Source: Candidatus Methanoperedens nitratireducens (GTDB lineage Archaea; Halobacteriota; Methanosarcinia; Methanosarcinales; Methanoperedenaceae). Taken from it: a DNA stretch of 64,000 nucleotides. The notes under the pieces were generated by a model. It did not search any database. It was not told where the DNA came from and saw nothing but the letters and a program-made list of their open reading frames with translations. This document shows, in pieces, positions 1 to 7,353 of the stretch. Each line of letters opens with the position of its first letter. The first letter of the stretch is position 1. The stretch lies in assembly GCA_020724545.1 (NCBI GenBank), contig DYGR01000003.1, positions 1 through 64,000 of the forward strand. Reading direction: 5' to 3'. The position numbers and the translations under genes were made by a program.

Positions 1-569
1 TGGAAAGAGGTTGCTAAGGGCTAGATGGATAGTCTCAGAATTATGCAACCGCATACGAGCGCAGATTAATCATTCCCGAAAAGTAATTAATGTATATAAA
101 TTATAAATCTTTTATCTGCGTTTATCTGCGTTCATCTGCGGTTTAATTATCTATAAAACCCTGGTAACTTTTTATTCTTATCCGATTCCTCTGATCTGCG
201 TTCATTTGCGGTTCGTTTTCATGACCACTTCGGAACTTGATTATAAAAACTCGGCTATAAGCTATTGCAAAAGGAATTAATGGATGGGCTCGAATATAGC
301 AAAACCAATAAGAGCCCATGTAATGATTTTCATATAATTCATTATTGTAATGCACCTCGCCACTATAACTATTGCTACGCTGATTTATATGTGTATTTTC
401 GGCGCCCGAAACCGATTGTGTATAATGTTGTGGGTTTGTGCCGTGTACCTGCCAAGGTCAATCTTAATCTCAATAATATAGCGGGCACATGGAGCGACCC
501 CAACGTCGGATATGAAGATTGGAGCGATGCAAACCCAGCTGTTATGCGATGGCTTGGCGTTTCCATAGT
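1..569. other. Non-coding flank, no gene recognised
   Basis: No reading frame here resembles a known protein. Both strands have open frames of 60-140 codons, but they overlap each other and lack credible ribosome sites. The stretch lies downstream of the gas-vesicle operon. It holds short tandem repeats near 111-213 and two copies of a CGCTCCA motif (about 491-540, read on the minus strand). It may be eroded intergenic DNA. Confidence 0.5.
111..213. repeat. Extragenic 10-bp repeat cluster (TTYATCTGCG)
   Basis: The unit TTTATCTGCG occurs at 111-120 and 121-130, followed by TTCATCTGCG at 131-140. A second group, GATCTGCG then TTCATTTGCG, lies at 193-210. Repeats of this wording are scattered between genes in many archaeal and bacterial genomes. 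No function is visible. Confidence 0.6.
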
Positions 570-1505
570 TCATAAATATTTTTTAATTTTTGGCGCAAAG
601 ACTTTCTTGAACTTCAATAATCTCTCTATCGACCAATCTTTAATTTCTTCAAGTGCCTTTTCATCTTCTTCAATACTTCCGAGTCTATAAATGGCAATTC
701 TTGAAGCACGTTTACTATCAAGACGTTCCCATTCGAGTGGTTCGCCAAATTCCTTTTCGAGTTCATCTTTAAGTTCAAGCAGTTTGTCAAATAGTTCTTT
801 GTTTAATTTAGAGTCCCCTCTGTCTATGTATATTTCCGCACGAACACGGCCGCCCTGAGCGAAACTATTGCTGTAAATAACGCCTTGTATGCCAGAAGAG
901 AATGAATACCAATTTTGAGGCTTTCCCTTCTGTGCATTTGTAAAATTCTTTGCACGCAACGCATCAATTAAACTCTGGAAATATGTCCGGTACGCCTCTC
1001 TCTTTTCTGATGTTTGTGTTGCAGAAGTGATATTTGTTTTTCTCCACTCATTAGGAAATGCGACCAATTTGAAATTATAGGCGGGTCTTGAATTATCAAT
1101 TTGAATAACCTCTATTACAACACCGTAAAAATCAATATTCTCAGTAGTATTTTGATTCAGCCAGTCTAATGTCTGCCTATGCTCTTCTCTCAATTTTTCT
1201 GCAATCCAAACAACAGCGGACGAATCGTAGCCGGCTGCATACGTTAATAACTGACCCAAATGCTTGTGATCGGTTCTCCCAAATTGGTTTTCTATGACTA
1301 CCAACCGATTACGGCCAATGTCTCTAGCTAAAATGTCCAGGGAAAAGTCACCTACGTCAGCTTCTCTTTTTTCCAACTCCAATTCCATTTCTAGGACGTT
1401 ACCAAGGGCAGCAAGATTATTGCATAGCCAAACTGTAAATTCTGATGTCTCGTTTTTCCAGATCTCCTTTATGTCAACTTTCTTCAAAATACCAAAGTCT
1501 GTCAT
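570..1505 (-). CDS. DUF4268-type PD-(D/E)XK nuclease-like protein
   Basis: The N-terminal half has the layout of a PD-(D/E)XK fold: Asp57 in a GDFSLDIL strand, then Glu72-Asn-Gln74 in VVIENQFG, then a conserved HLGQLLTYA helix. The usual catalytic Lys is replaced by Gln74, a known variant. The C-terminal half matches the DUF4268 type seen in restriction-like proteins. Substrate is unknown. The ATG at 1505 overlaps the TGA of the preceding gas-vesicle gene (TGATG) and has GGAG seven bases upstream, so it is probably translationally coupled to the gvp operon. A start two codons upstream is possible. It could act as a stand-alone defence nuclease or be a chance passenger. Confidence 0.75.
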   Translation of the reverse strand: MTDFGILKKVDIKEIWKNETSEFTVWLCNNLAALGNVLEMELELEKREADVGDFSLDILARDIGRNRLVVIENQFGRTDHKHLGQLLTYAAGYDSSAVVWIAEKLREEHRQTLDWLNQNTTENIDFYGVVIEVIQIDNSRPAYNFKLVAFPNEWRKTNITSATQTSEKREAYRTYFQSLIDALRAKNFTNAQKGKPQNWYSFSSGIQGVIYSNSFAQGGRVRAEIYIDRGDSKLNKELFDKLLELKDELEKEFGEPLEWERLDSKRASRIAIYRLGSIEEDEKALEEIKDWSIERLLKFKKVFAPKIKKYL

Positions 1506-2095
1506 CAGCATCTCTCCTTCAGTAAAACCTGTGCTATGATTTCTTTTTCAAGCCTCTTTCCAGAAACTTTCTCAATCGCTTCCTTAAGCCCCATTATATC
1601 TGATACATAAATACGCACAACTTCGCCGCCGTATTGCAGAATGAGCACATTGCGCTCCTTATTGAAGTGAGTCTGCGCCTTTAACATGCAAGCCTCAATC
1701 CTGTCTATGGAGGTCTCAAAAAGCATCTCCTCCCTCAACAGGAAAAGCCTCTTATTCGTAAGGTACCAGAAGCCAGGTCTCCACGTGTTAATAATTCCCT
1801 GGCTGTACCAGATAGAACCAAATGTCTTTAAAATGATGTCCTCGCCTTCCATAAGCTGCACTGATGTCTTTGCTATGTTGTTAGCATACCACTCCCTTGT
1901 ATTTTTGTCCCATGCTTCCATCATCCCGTAGTCGATCATGGTCTCTATGCTTGCAAGTGCAGCTTTCAGGCTTATTCCAATAAGAGGTACGCCTGCAACA
2001 GATATGATCAAATCCGCATTCAATATGAGCCCCTTGTTCAGCAGCCTGTCCAGCAAATCCACCAGGTCGTTCTCCCGTTCAGGCTTCACTTTCAA
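1505..2095 (-). CDS. GvpJ/GvpA-family protein fused to a GRAM/PH-like domain
   Basis: Residues 9-60 are a gas-vesicle structural domain of the A/J/M family (LLDRLLNKGLILNADLIISV, then GISLKAALASIETM). Residues 82-175 form a second domain with a YLTNKRLFLLR strand typical of GRAM or bacterial PH domains, which bind membranes or proteins. Ordinary GvpJ and GvpM lack this extension. It is the last recognisable gvp gene in the operon. Its start overlaps the GvpL stop by four bases, and its stop overlaps the nuclease start. It may be a minor structural or tip protein with a docking domain. The fusion is seen directly; the role is inference. Confidence 0.8.
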   Translation of the reverse strand: MKVKPERENDLVDLLDRLLNKGLILNADLIISVAGVPLIGISLKAALASIETMIDYGMMEAWDKNTREWYANNIAKTSVQLMEGEDIILKTFGSIWYSQGIINTWRPGFWYLTNKRLFLLREEMLFETSIDRIEACMLKAQTHFNKERNVLILQYGGEVVRIYVSDIMGLKEAIEKVSGKRLEKEIIAQVLLKERC

Positions 2096-2865
2096 ATCTC
2101 CTTCAACTCAACAAAACTGAATGGCGCCCAGGGTCCGGTGAAGCGAACAGCAAACCCATCACGTTTATTAATCTCATCCAGCACCTCGCCGAGCTTTTCA
2201 ACTTTGTCTTCATGGACTAAGCAGGAAAGTCTTACGATAAGTTTTTTATCCTTATATTTTTCAGGCACCTGCAAGGTATTCTCCTCAACCTTTGATTCTT
2301 CAACTTGTTCTCTTATCCTGGAGCCGAACTCACTTGCAAGCTTAGATATCCCTGCTGAAATCACATCCTTTACTTTCAGTTCAAACCGCTTCTGAAGCAG
2401 ATAGGCTGCTCCTTTTGACATTTTTTCCATCTTCTCTTCCTGATCCGTACTCATGAGCATCTCTTTTAACTTTTCATGATCGCAGAAGATCTGCACCGAG
2501 TACTCTGCCTTATTCTCAACCCTCTCAAGCTCCCCCTTGAGTTTCTCATAACTCCCACCCAGCCAATCTTTGACTGCATCATCATTCCCCCTGATTATGG
2601 CATCGAAGGAAAATGGTAGAACAGTGCCGAATTTTTTAGTAGCATGGTCAATTACATAATTATGCGCAAGTATCCACTCCTTTACCTTTTCGTTATCCTT
2701 TGTCTCATAGGGTTTTGCTTCGCATGAGTGAACAACTGCAGCAATATCCTTATGGGGAATTGTATATACCTCATTGTCCTCTATACCAATATTATCAAAA
2801 AATAACTCAGCGCCGCTGTTGATAATGCAATACAGGTATCTCCCCTTCCATATTTCCTCGCTCAT
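2092..2865 (-). CDS. gvpL: Gas vesicle protein GvpL/GvpF family
   Basis: This 257-residue protein has the GvpF/GvpL N-terminus (RYLYCIINSG) and the typical middle section. Near the end is the conserved FTGPWAPFSFVEL motif, which matches the second family member encoded at 5462-6109. GvpF/L proteins are minor components that bind GvpA during nucleation of the vesicle. Its start overlaps the GvpK stop by four bases and its stop overlaps the next start. The name GvpL rather than GvpF is chosen only because it is the longer and more distal copy. Confidence 0.9.
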   Translation of the reverse strand: MSEEIWKGRYLYCIINSGAELFFDNIGIEDNEVYTIPHKDIAAVVHSCEAKPYETKDNEKVKEWILAHNYVIDHATKKFGTVLPFSFDAIIRGNDDAVKDWLGGSYEKLKGELERVENKAEYSVQIFCDHEKLKEMLMSTDQEEKMEKMSKGAAYLLQKRFELKVKDVISAGISKLASEFGSRIREQVEESKVEENTLQVPEKYKDKKLIVRLSCLVHEDKVEKLGEVLDEINKRDGFAVRFTGPWAPFSFVELKEI

Positions 2866-3179
2866 ACCTTTTTGACCTCCTCAGCCAACCTTTCTGGATT
2901 CAGGAATTTGTCTATTACCTTATCAGCTACCTGATCAAGCCCATCCCGCACTGAGTTCACGGCTTCCTCGAGGTCATTGTCCTTCTTTATGTTTTCGAGT
3001 GCCTCATTCAGGTCTGACAATGCCATGCCAAGCCTCTCGATCTCCTGATCGCTCAGCCTTCCACCTTCCATTCTTCGTATAGCCTGCCGTTCGAGCACCT
3101 CCTGTATAATCTCCACGAGCGCCACAACCAGTCCGAGCAGACCCTGTTTAAGATTGTCCTCATCGATGTTAACCGGCAT
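2862..3179 (-). CDS. gvpK: Gas vesicle protein GvpK
   Basis: The 105-residue protein carries the GvpK pattern: NLKQGLLGLVVALVEIIQEV, then LERQAIRRMEGGRLSDQEIE, then a helical C-terminus. GvpK is a small accessory protein of vesicle assembly found in nearly all gvp clusters. The gene overlaps the Hsp20-type gene upstream by 11 bases and the GvpL gene by four, so it sits firmly within the operon. Confidence 0.93.
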   Translation of the reverse strand: MPVNIDEDNLKQGLLGLVVALVEIIQEVLERQAIRRMEGGRLSDQEIERLGMALSDLNEALENIKKDNDLEEAVNSVRDGLDQVADKVIDKFLNPERLAEEVKKV

Positions 3180-3792
3180 TGCCTTCCCTTTCTATCTTAA
3201 GCTGCAATATGCCGTTATTATAGGTTCTCTCAATAATTGATTTCGGAACAGACGGCAGTCTGATCGTTTTGCAATATTTCCCGGCAGAAATTTCAAGTGC
3301 ATCACCTTTTAGTTTTGTTTCTATGTCTTTTTCCTCTATACCTGGAAGTTCCGCTATCACCGAAATGTAATCCTTTTCCTCAAAAATGTCAATAATTGGC
3401 TCCCCCGCATCAGTTTCTACTCTTTCCTCCTCTGGCTCCTTTTTCAAACTTTTTGGCTTTATACCTTTTCGCTCTGTAAGGGGTCTTATAGATATTCCGT
3501 AGTTCACCCTGGGCTTTATGCTCCAGCCAGATTCTAACCTGTGCTCGATCTCTGCATCTGTCTGTGCGATCCTCCTCCTGAATTCCGGAGAGGACTTTTC
3601 AAGAGCTCTGACAATCCCGCCCAGGCCCGGGATTAACTGCCCCACAACGCTTTCTATCGTTCTGGTCTCTCCCCCTTTTCCTTTCATTTCAAGCTTCTCT
3701 ATTTTTTTTTCAAGCTTTCTAATTTTATCATCATAGTCAACTCTTTTCTCTTTAGTTTCTTTCTTGTTTTTCTCAATATCCATGATATTCAC
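3169..3792 (-). CDS. gvpH: GvpH, Hsp20-type gas vesicle chaperone
   Basis: Residues 1-35 are a charged coiled coil. Residues 45-110 contain the GvpH-like segment ending NYGISIRPL. Residues 128-205 are an alpha-crystallin/Hsp20 domain (EPIIDIFEEKDYISVIAELP, GNAG end) with the conserved NGILQLKI strand. GvpH in haloarchaea is a chaperone that keeps GvpA and its partners soluble. The gene overlaps its neighbours by four and 11 bases. It lacks an obvious C-terminal IxI tail, as is usual for GvpH. Confidence 0.88.
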   Translation of the reverse strand: MNIMDIEKNKKETKEKRVDYDDKIRKLEKKIEKLEMKGKGGETRTIESVVGQLIPGLGGIVRALEKSSPEFRRRIAQTDAEIEHRLESGWSIKPRVNYGISIRPLTERKGIKPKSLKKEPEEERVETDAGEPIIDIFEEKDYISVIAELPGIEEKDIETKLKGDALEISAGKYCKTIRLPSVPKSIIERTYNNGILQLKIEREGNAG

Positions 3793-4097
3793 CTTCCTGC
3801 CTTCCTGAGCTGTACCTCCAGTACACCGTTCCTGTATGTTTTTTCAATAACATCGAGCCTTATATTATCATCAACCATGTGCAGTTCGGTTGTAATCCTT
3901 ATAATATCCTCTTCCTCAGTGACGTCTACATGCAGGCTGTTCTCCCCGGCATCCAATTTTCTCGACATCACAAGCGGACTTATCCAGCCGCATATCGGGC
4001 AGCACTGTGCGAATAGCACGTCCTTTTCCACAAGATAGTGACATGCAGGACAGCGGTAATGAAATGCCTTTTCCTCTTTACTGACCTTTTTTATCAC
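3789..4097 (-). CDS. Small zinc-ribbon plus short Hsp20-like protein
   Basis: Residues 15-41 hold two Cys pairs (CPACH and CCPICG), a zinc-ribbon layout. Residues 50-100 look like the second half of an Hsp20 fold, ending in YRNGVLEVQL, close to the matching strand of the neighbouring GvpH (NGILQLKI). It may have arisen from a GvpH duplication that lost its front and gained a metal site. It overlaps the genes on both sides by four bases. Function is unknown; a vesicle-assembly chaperone or redox sensor is plausible. Confidence 0.75.
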   Translation of the reverse strand: MIKKVSKEEKAFHYRCPACHYLVEKDVLFAQCCPICGWISPLVMSRKLDAGENSLHVDVTEEEDIIRITTELHMVDDNIRLDVIEKTYRNGVLEVQLRKAGR

Positions 4098-4435
4098 GCC
4101 ATGTCGGTCTTCAGTTGGGGATTTTCCAGTCCGGATACGGGGCAGCCGTCTTCGATTAATAAATGTCCCTCCCTCCGATTTACATATTCAGTCTTTGCCT
4201 TTATTCTGTCAGCCTCTCTCCATCCTGCAGCGTTTAAGTTTGTCCCGGATGGAAAATCAAGACCATACAGTGCCGCTGTCTCAAATGAGGCTAAAGCAGC
4301 CCTTATCTTGATGCCAAGAAGTTCAGTGCCGGCAACGGAGACAGAAATATCAGCGTTGATTACAAGACCCCTGTCCAGTATCCGCTCTACCGCATCGGCA
4401 AGACCTCCAGAACCTTCAGGTATTAATCCTGTCAT
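4094..4435 (-). CDS. gvpJ: Gas vesicle protein GvpJ
   Basis: Residues 11-60 form a GvpA-family domain (LADAVERILDRGLVINADIS, GTELLGIKIRAALASFETA). The C-terminal extension of about 50 residues is polar, as in GvpJ/GvpM rather than GvpA. Such proteins are minor parts thought to shape the vesicle tips and nucleate assembly. The start overlaps the preceding basic-protein gene by four bases. GvpJ is preferred over GvpM because of its length (113 residues). Confidence 0.88.
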   Translation of the reverse strand: MTGLIPEGSGGLADAVERILDRGLVINADISVSVAGTELLGIKIRAALASFETAALYGLDFPSGTNLNAAGWREADRIKAKTEYVNRREGHLLIEDGCPVSGLENPQLKTDMA

Positions 4436-4803
4436 GTTTTATCCTCCCTTTCAAGTCTTTTCCATATATTGCCGTATATTCTCTTTGCTGGTTTAACTAT
4501 GGAATATTTAGGTTTTAATGGAAGGGTAGAATGCGTCACTCCGTATTCTCGTGACTTTGGTTTATCCCCTATAGCAACCGCGCTCGGATTGAGATTTGGC
4601 ATTCTACCTGCTTTTTTAGCGCTCATTAAAGCCTGATTGCTTTTAACTTTTAGTTTATATCTTTCTCTCTGCTGAAATAAATTTATTCTGGCTTTGTCAC
4701 GCCACTGCTCCATTTTTTGTATCGTCCTTTGCAAAAAGTTCCTTTTTTTTCTCCTTATCGTATCGTATCTTCCAACAGGGGCTCTTCCAATTGAATCAAC
4801 CAT
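4432..4803 (-). CDS. Small very basic protein, GvpI-like by position
   Basis: This 123-residue protein is rich in Lys and Arg and has no hydrophobic core or known domain. In haloarchaea the gvp cluster also includes a small basic protein, GvpI, so the resemblance is by size, charge and position only. The ATG at 4803 is preferred: AGGAGGTG lies six bases upstream, and the ATG overlaps the TAA of the preceding mini-ORF (TAATG). An in-frame GTG three codons earlier would fall within that ribosome site. Confidence 0.7.
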   Translation of the reverse strand: MVDSIGRAPVGRYDTIRRKKRNFLQRTIQKMEQWRDKARINLFQQRERYKLKVKSNQALMSAKKAGRMPNLNPSAVAIGDKPKSREYGVTHSTLPLKPKYSIVKPAKRIYGNIWKRLEREDKT

Positions 4804-4901
4804 TATGAACACCTCCTTATTTGTCTATGCCCCTTTTGATCCCTGATATCTTTTGATAATTTTTCCATTATCTTTTTATATTCTTCTTTTACATCTGTCA
4901 T
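4803..4901 (-). CDS. Mini-ORF of 32 residues between gvp genes
   Basis: It encodes MTDVKEEYKKIMEKLSKDIR and a further 12 mostly polar residues. The ATG at 4901 has AAAGGTGAG just upstream. The TAA stop overlaps the next ATG (TAATG), a layout typical of real coupled genes. The frame starts inside the tail of the preceding gene. There is no recognisable domain; the product would be a charged helix. It may instead be a leader that only couples translation. Confidence 0.4.
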   Translation of the reverse strand: MTDVKEEYKKIMEKLSKDIRDQKGHRQIRRCS

Positions 4902-5178
4902 TTATCTCACCTTTTTTTCTTTTAGTTGATCGGACATGAGTCAAGGGGCGCGGACGGGGGTGAAAACCCCTTCTAAAAGGAAAATCATTCTCCCCGATTC
5001 CCAGCCTCACAGTATAACCATATGCAGCCTTTGAATTGAAGGGTCCTTCAAGCTCTCCGGATGCGGTTCTCACGTTCTCTTTTTTGCTCTCCATCTCCTC
5101 AAGAAGTTTCAAAAAGTCCCGGAGATTTTCTGCAAACACCTGCGCTGGTGAATTTTTCAATTCCATTTTTTCTTTCAT
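4876..5178 (-). CDS. GvpH N-terminal-like short protein
   Basis: Residues 10-65 resemble the front part of GvpH: a helix (FAENLRDFLKLLEEMESKKE) followed by a Gly-Tyr strand (AAYGYTVRLGIGENDFPF). The equivalent NYGISIRPL strand is in the full GvpH at 3169-3792. The Hsp20 domain is absent. The last 30 residues are Arg/Pro-rich and look like read-through of non-coding DNA, so this could be a truncated gene copy. It overlaps the GvpG stop by four bases. Confidence 0.6.
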   Translation of the reverse strand: MKEKMELKNSPAQVFAENLRDFLKLLEEMESKKENVRTASGELEGPFNSKAAYGYTVRLGIGENDFPFRRGFHPRPRPLTHVRSTKRKKGEINDRCKRRI

Positions 5179-5462
5179 CTCGCTCCCAGTATATCGGTTC
5201 TTACGCTAAGATTCATCTCAGCCCCCCGTTCTGCAAGTTTAAGTTCCTGCAACAGCTTCGCATTTGTCTTCTCGTATTCGTCCGTGGTTATTTCCCCAAA
5301 CTCGAAAATCAACCTATTCTCTTTTATCTTATTCTTTATCTTATCAGGATTGTACAGTTCCCTGTATGCGAAATCCTTTATCTGTTCAAGCGTCCAGATA
5401 AGATCCAATCCAGGTATCGAGATACCAAGTCCCCGAAGCAAAAGATCATCGATTATGAACAT
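5175..5462 (-). CDS. gvpG: Gas vesicle protein GvpG
   Basis: The 95-residue protein matches GvpG: hydrophobic start (MFIIDDLLLRGLGI), then WTLEQIKDFAYREL, then a helical Glu-rich end with the EITTDEYEK motif. GvpG is a small accessory protein that binds GvpF and the other minor vesicle proteins. The start shares one base with the stop of the GvpF gene, and the stop overlaps the next start by four. Confidence 0.92.
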   Translation of the reverse strand: MFIIDDLLLRGLGISIPGLDLIWTLEQIKDFAYRELYNPDKIKNKIKENRLIFEFGEITTDEYEKTNAKLLQELKLAERGAEMNLSVRTDILGAR

Positions 5463-6109
5463 TACCGAAACCCTCCCTTTCGTCTGGACAGGATCTGGAT
5501 ATCCACGAAATTATATGGAGGCCAGGGGCCACTGTACTGGATTTTAATATCAGGGTATTTATTTCCAAGCTGCTCTACCTCGCCAGAAAAATCGTTTATT
5601 TTATCTCTGTCAACAAGGAACGAGGCATTCAGAACTAAGCGGTCGCTGAACAGCTTGAGTTCTTTTGATTGGACAGCTTTCTTTTTAAGAGCTTCAAGGA
5701 AATCCGATTTGCATTTTTCTTTTCCATCCAATTGCAAAGCTTCTTTTGGCAGGAATACCTTGATCCCGAGTTCTACTCGATTATCAACTTCAGACATGGC
5801 TTTCTTCATGGCTTTATATCCGGCGCTCATCGCTACCATAAGCAGTTTCTTGTTTTTGAACACCATGCCGTATGCCACAGGAAGCACACTGTGCTCACGC
5901 ATTACTAACTCTACAACCTTTCTGTGAAGTTCAACTTCTTCATCGCCTACATCATATTTTTTTACCGCAGCGTTGCTCACCACAGGCGCAAAATCCTTAT
6001 ACTCTAAAGTGTAAACTTCCTCTCCTCCAAATCCAATGTTCCCAAAGCTCTTTTTTTCACCTGGGGATCTAATCATGCAATAGACATATCTCCCGCTCTC
6101 CTCATTCAT
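5462..6109 (-). CDS. gvpF: Gas vesicle protein GvpF/GvpL family
   Basis: It is a 215-residue member of the GvpF/L family, with the RYVYCMIRSPG start and the QYSGPWPPYNFVDI motif near the end. The middle EHSVLPVAYGMVF strand is also typical. It is shorter than the second copy at 2092-2865. GvpF binds GvpA and is needed for vesicle nucleation. The gene overlaps the upstream regulator gene by four bases and abuts gvpG, the usual F-G order. Confidence 0.9.
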   Translation of the reverse strand: MNEESGRYVYCMIRSPGEKKSFGNIGFGGEEVYTLEYKDFAPVVSNAAVKKYDVGDEEVELHRKVVELVMREHSVLPVAYGMVFKNKKLLMVAMSAGYKAMKKAMSEVDNRVELGIKVFLPKEALQLDGKEKCKSDFLEALKKKAVQSKELKLFSDRLVLNASFLVDRDKINDFSGEVEQLGNKYPDIKIQYSGPWPPYNFVDIQILSRRKGGFR

Positions 6110-6969
6110 GCCGTATTCGCCTCTAAACTTCTGGATTTCAAAAAGTCAGTCAGGAATTCATTTGCTAAACTGTGCTCTTCAAGTATGCGCAGAATATTTG
6201 CTTCTCTGCCCTTTACTGGTTTATAGACCTTCTTTTTAATGCTGCATTCGCATTCCAGGAGCCCTTCTTTCTTTAACCTGTGCAGAAGTGGGTATACAGT
6301 TCCCGGACTCAGCAGGACATTGAAATTCCTGTGGACTATATCCACTATATCTGTACCGCACATGGGTTTGCTGGCAATCATTGCAAGAACAACTACGTCC
6401 AGGTACTCCTTGACGAATCGCTCGATCGTGGCATCAGTTACATCCACATTTTCCCCGGATAGAACTGTGATATCCGGAGTATTGAGAATGAGCCTGTCGT
6501 GGCTTGCAGCAAGTTTCTGGATTCTTTCAGGTGGAAAGCGGGAAATGTTATACATGCATAACGCAATATTATTTTTATTTTCAGTCAGGAATTTCTCCAA
6601 TCTTTGATGAACCCAGAGATCTTCATCCATTTTAGACGGGTTCATCAAATTCTCATGCCTACCATCAATAGAACTCATATCCATGATTATCCTGAGCTTG
6701 CCGCCCATTGTTTTCAGGATGTCTATATTTTCCGGACTAATAACCGACAGGTTAGTGTTTTTTTCAAACATGTTCATTATTAACTCAGGCTGCTCGCCGG
6801 TTATATACAACAGATGCTCGTCATCACCGGACATGGCAAAGAAGGACGATTGGACGGCATATCTGTTCATATGCGAAGTGTACAGGAACAATATGTGCTT
6901 GCTCTGAGCCAGCGACCCTGTTAAAATTGCATCTATGCCCGCAGGTACCGTTAATGCATTTTTATTCAA
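6106..6969 (-). CDS. PadR-type regulator with DcmR-like (MEDS) sensory domain
   Basis: Residues 1-180 resemble the MEDS sensory domain of DcmR-type archaeal regulators, a P-loop-like fold without an obvious Walker A. Residues 185-265 are a PadR winged helix: MCGTDIVDIVHRNFNVLLSP, then GTVYPLLHRLKKEGLLE. PadR proteins usually repress. It sits inside the gvp operon between gvpO and gvpF, where haloarchaeal clusters have separate gvpDE regulators. It is therefore likely to control the operon, possibly through the repeated sites at 9759-9810. A second PadR gene at 12716-13126 shares the YELxxGTxYPxLxxLKxEG pattern. Confidence 0.85.
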   Translation of the reverse strand: MNKNALTVPAGIDAILTGSLAQSKHILFLYTSHMNRYAVQSSFFAMSGDDEHLLYITGEQPELIMNMFEKNTNLSVISPENIDILKTMGGKLRIIMDMSSIDGRHENLMNPSKMDEDLWVHQRLEKFLTENKNNIALCMYNISRFPPERIQKLAASHDRLILNTPDITVLSGENVDVTDATIERFVKEYLDVVVLAMIASKPMCGTDIVDIVHRNFNVLLSPGTVYPLLHRLKKEGLLECECSIKKKVYKPVKGREANILRILEEHSLANEFLTDFLKSRSLEANTA

Positions 6970-6975
6970 TCAGTA

Positions 6976-7245
6976 TCACACCTCTTCTTCCACAACCATG
7001 TCTCCACGGTGGCGCATCCCGACCCGTCTGTATCCTGTAAACTCCAGATCTTTTGTAAGCTTGAGTTCGTACGTGTTGAGAATGTCCTGGGTATCAGGAA
7101 CTGCCTTTCTCTCAAGCACTTCGACCAGTACCTTCCATTCTTCGCCTTCTTTCATCACGCCTGTAATGCTCTCTGGTTTCTTGTTCAAAATGCTCCCTAT
7201 CAGGACAGACGCTTGCTGGCATATTTCTTTTATATTTTTTGCCAT
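6976..7245 (-). CDS. gvpO: Gas vesicle protein GvpO
   Basis: The 89-residue protein fits the GvpO family: a helical start followed by EEWKVLVEVLERKAVPDTQD, then YELKLTKDLEFTGYRRVGM. GvpO is an essential accessory protein in archaeal and actinobacterial clusters. AGGAG lies upstream of the ATG. The regulator gene follows after six bases. The 108 bases between it and gvpN hold a fragment of an open frame with a similar EWKGKTIEVLL stretch but no start codon. Confidence 0.9.
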   Translation of the reverse strand: MAKNIKEICQQASVLIGSILNKKPESITGVMKEGEEWKVLVEVLERKAVPDTQDILNTYELKLTKDLEFTGYRRVGMRHRGDMVVEEEV

Positions 7246-7353
7246 ATTAAATTCTCCTATGGAATGTAGACACTTGCATCTTTTTCAGAGAGGAGCACTT
7301 CTATGGTCTTTCCTTTCCATTCACCGATTCCTTGACTTTTACCATATCTCCTC

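Noticed and set aside
111-213. Possible CRISPR array from the TTTATCTGCG repeats
   Set aside because: Units are 10 bases and adjacent, without spacers of regular size; no cas gene is nearby.
265-690. 141-codon plus-strand frame at the window start
   Set aside because: Its 3' part lies antisense to the DUF4268 gene, and composition and start are poor.
5061-5927. 288-codon plus-strand frame across gvpG and gvpF
   Set aside because: It is antisense to two well-supported gvp genes and has no domain.
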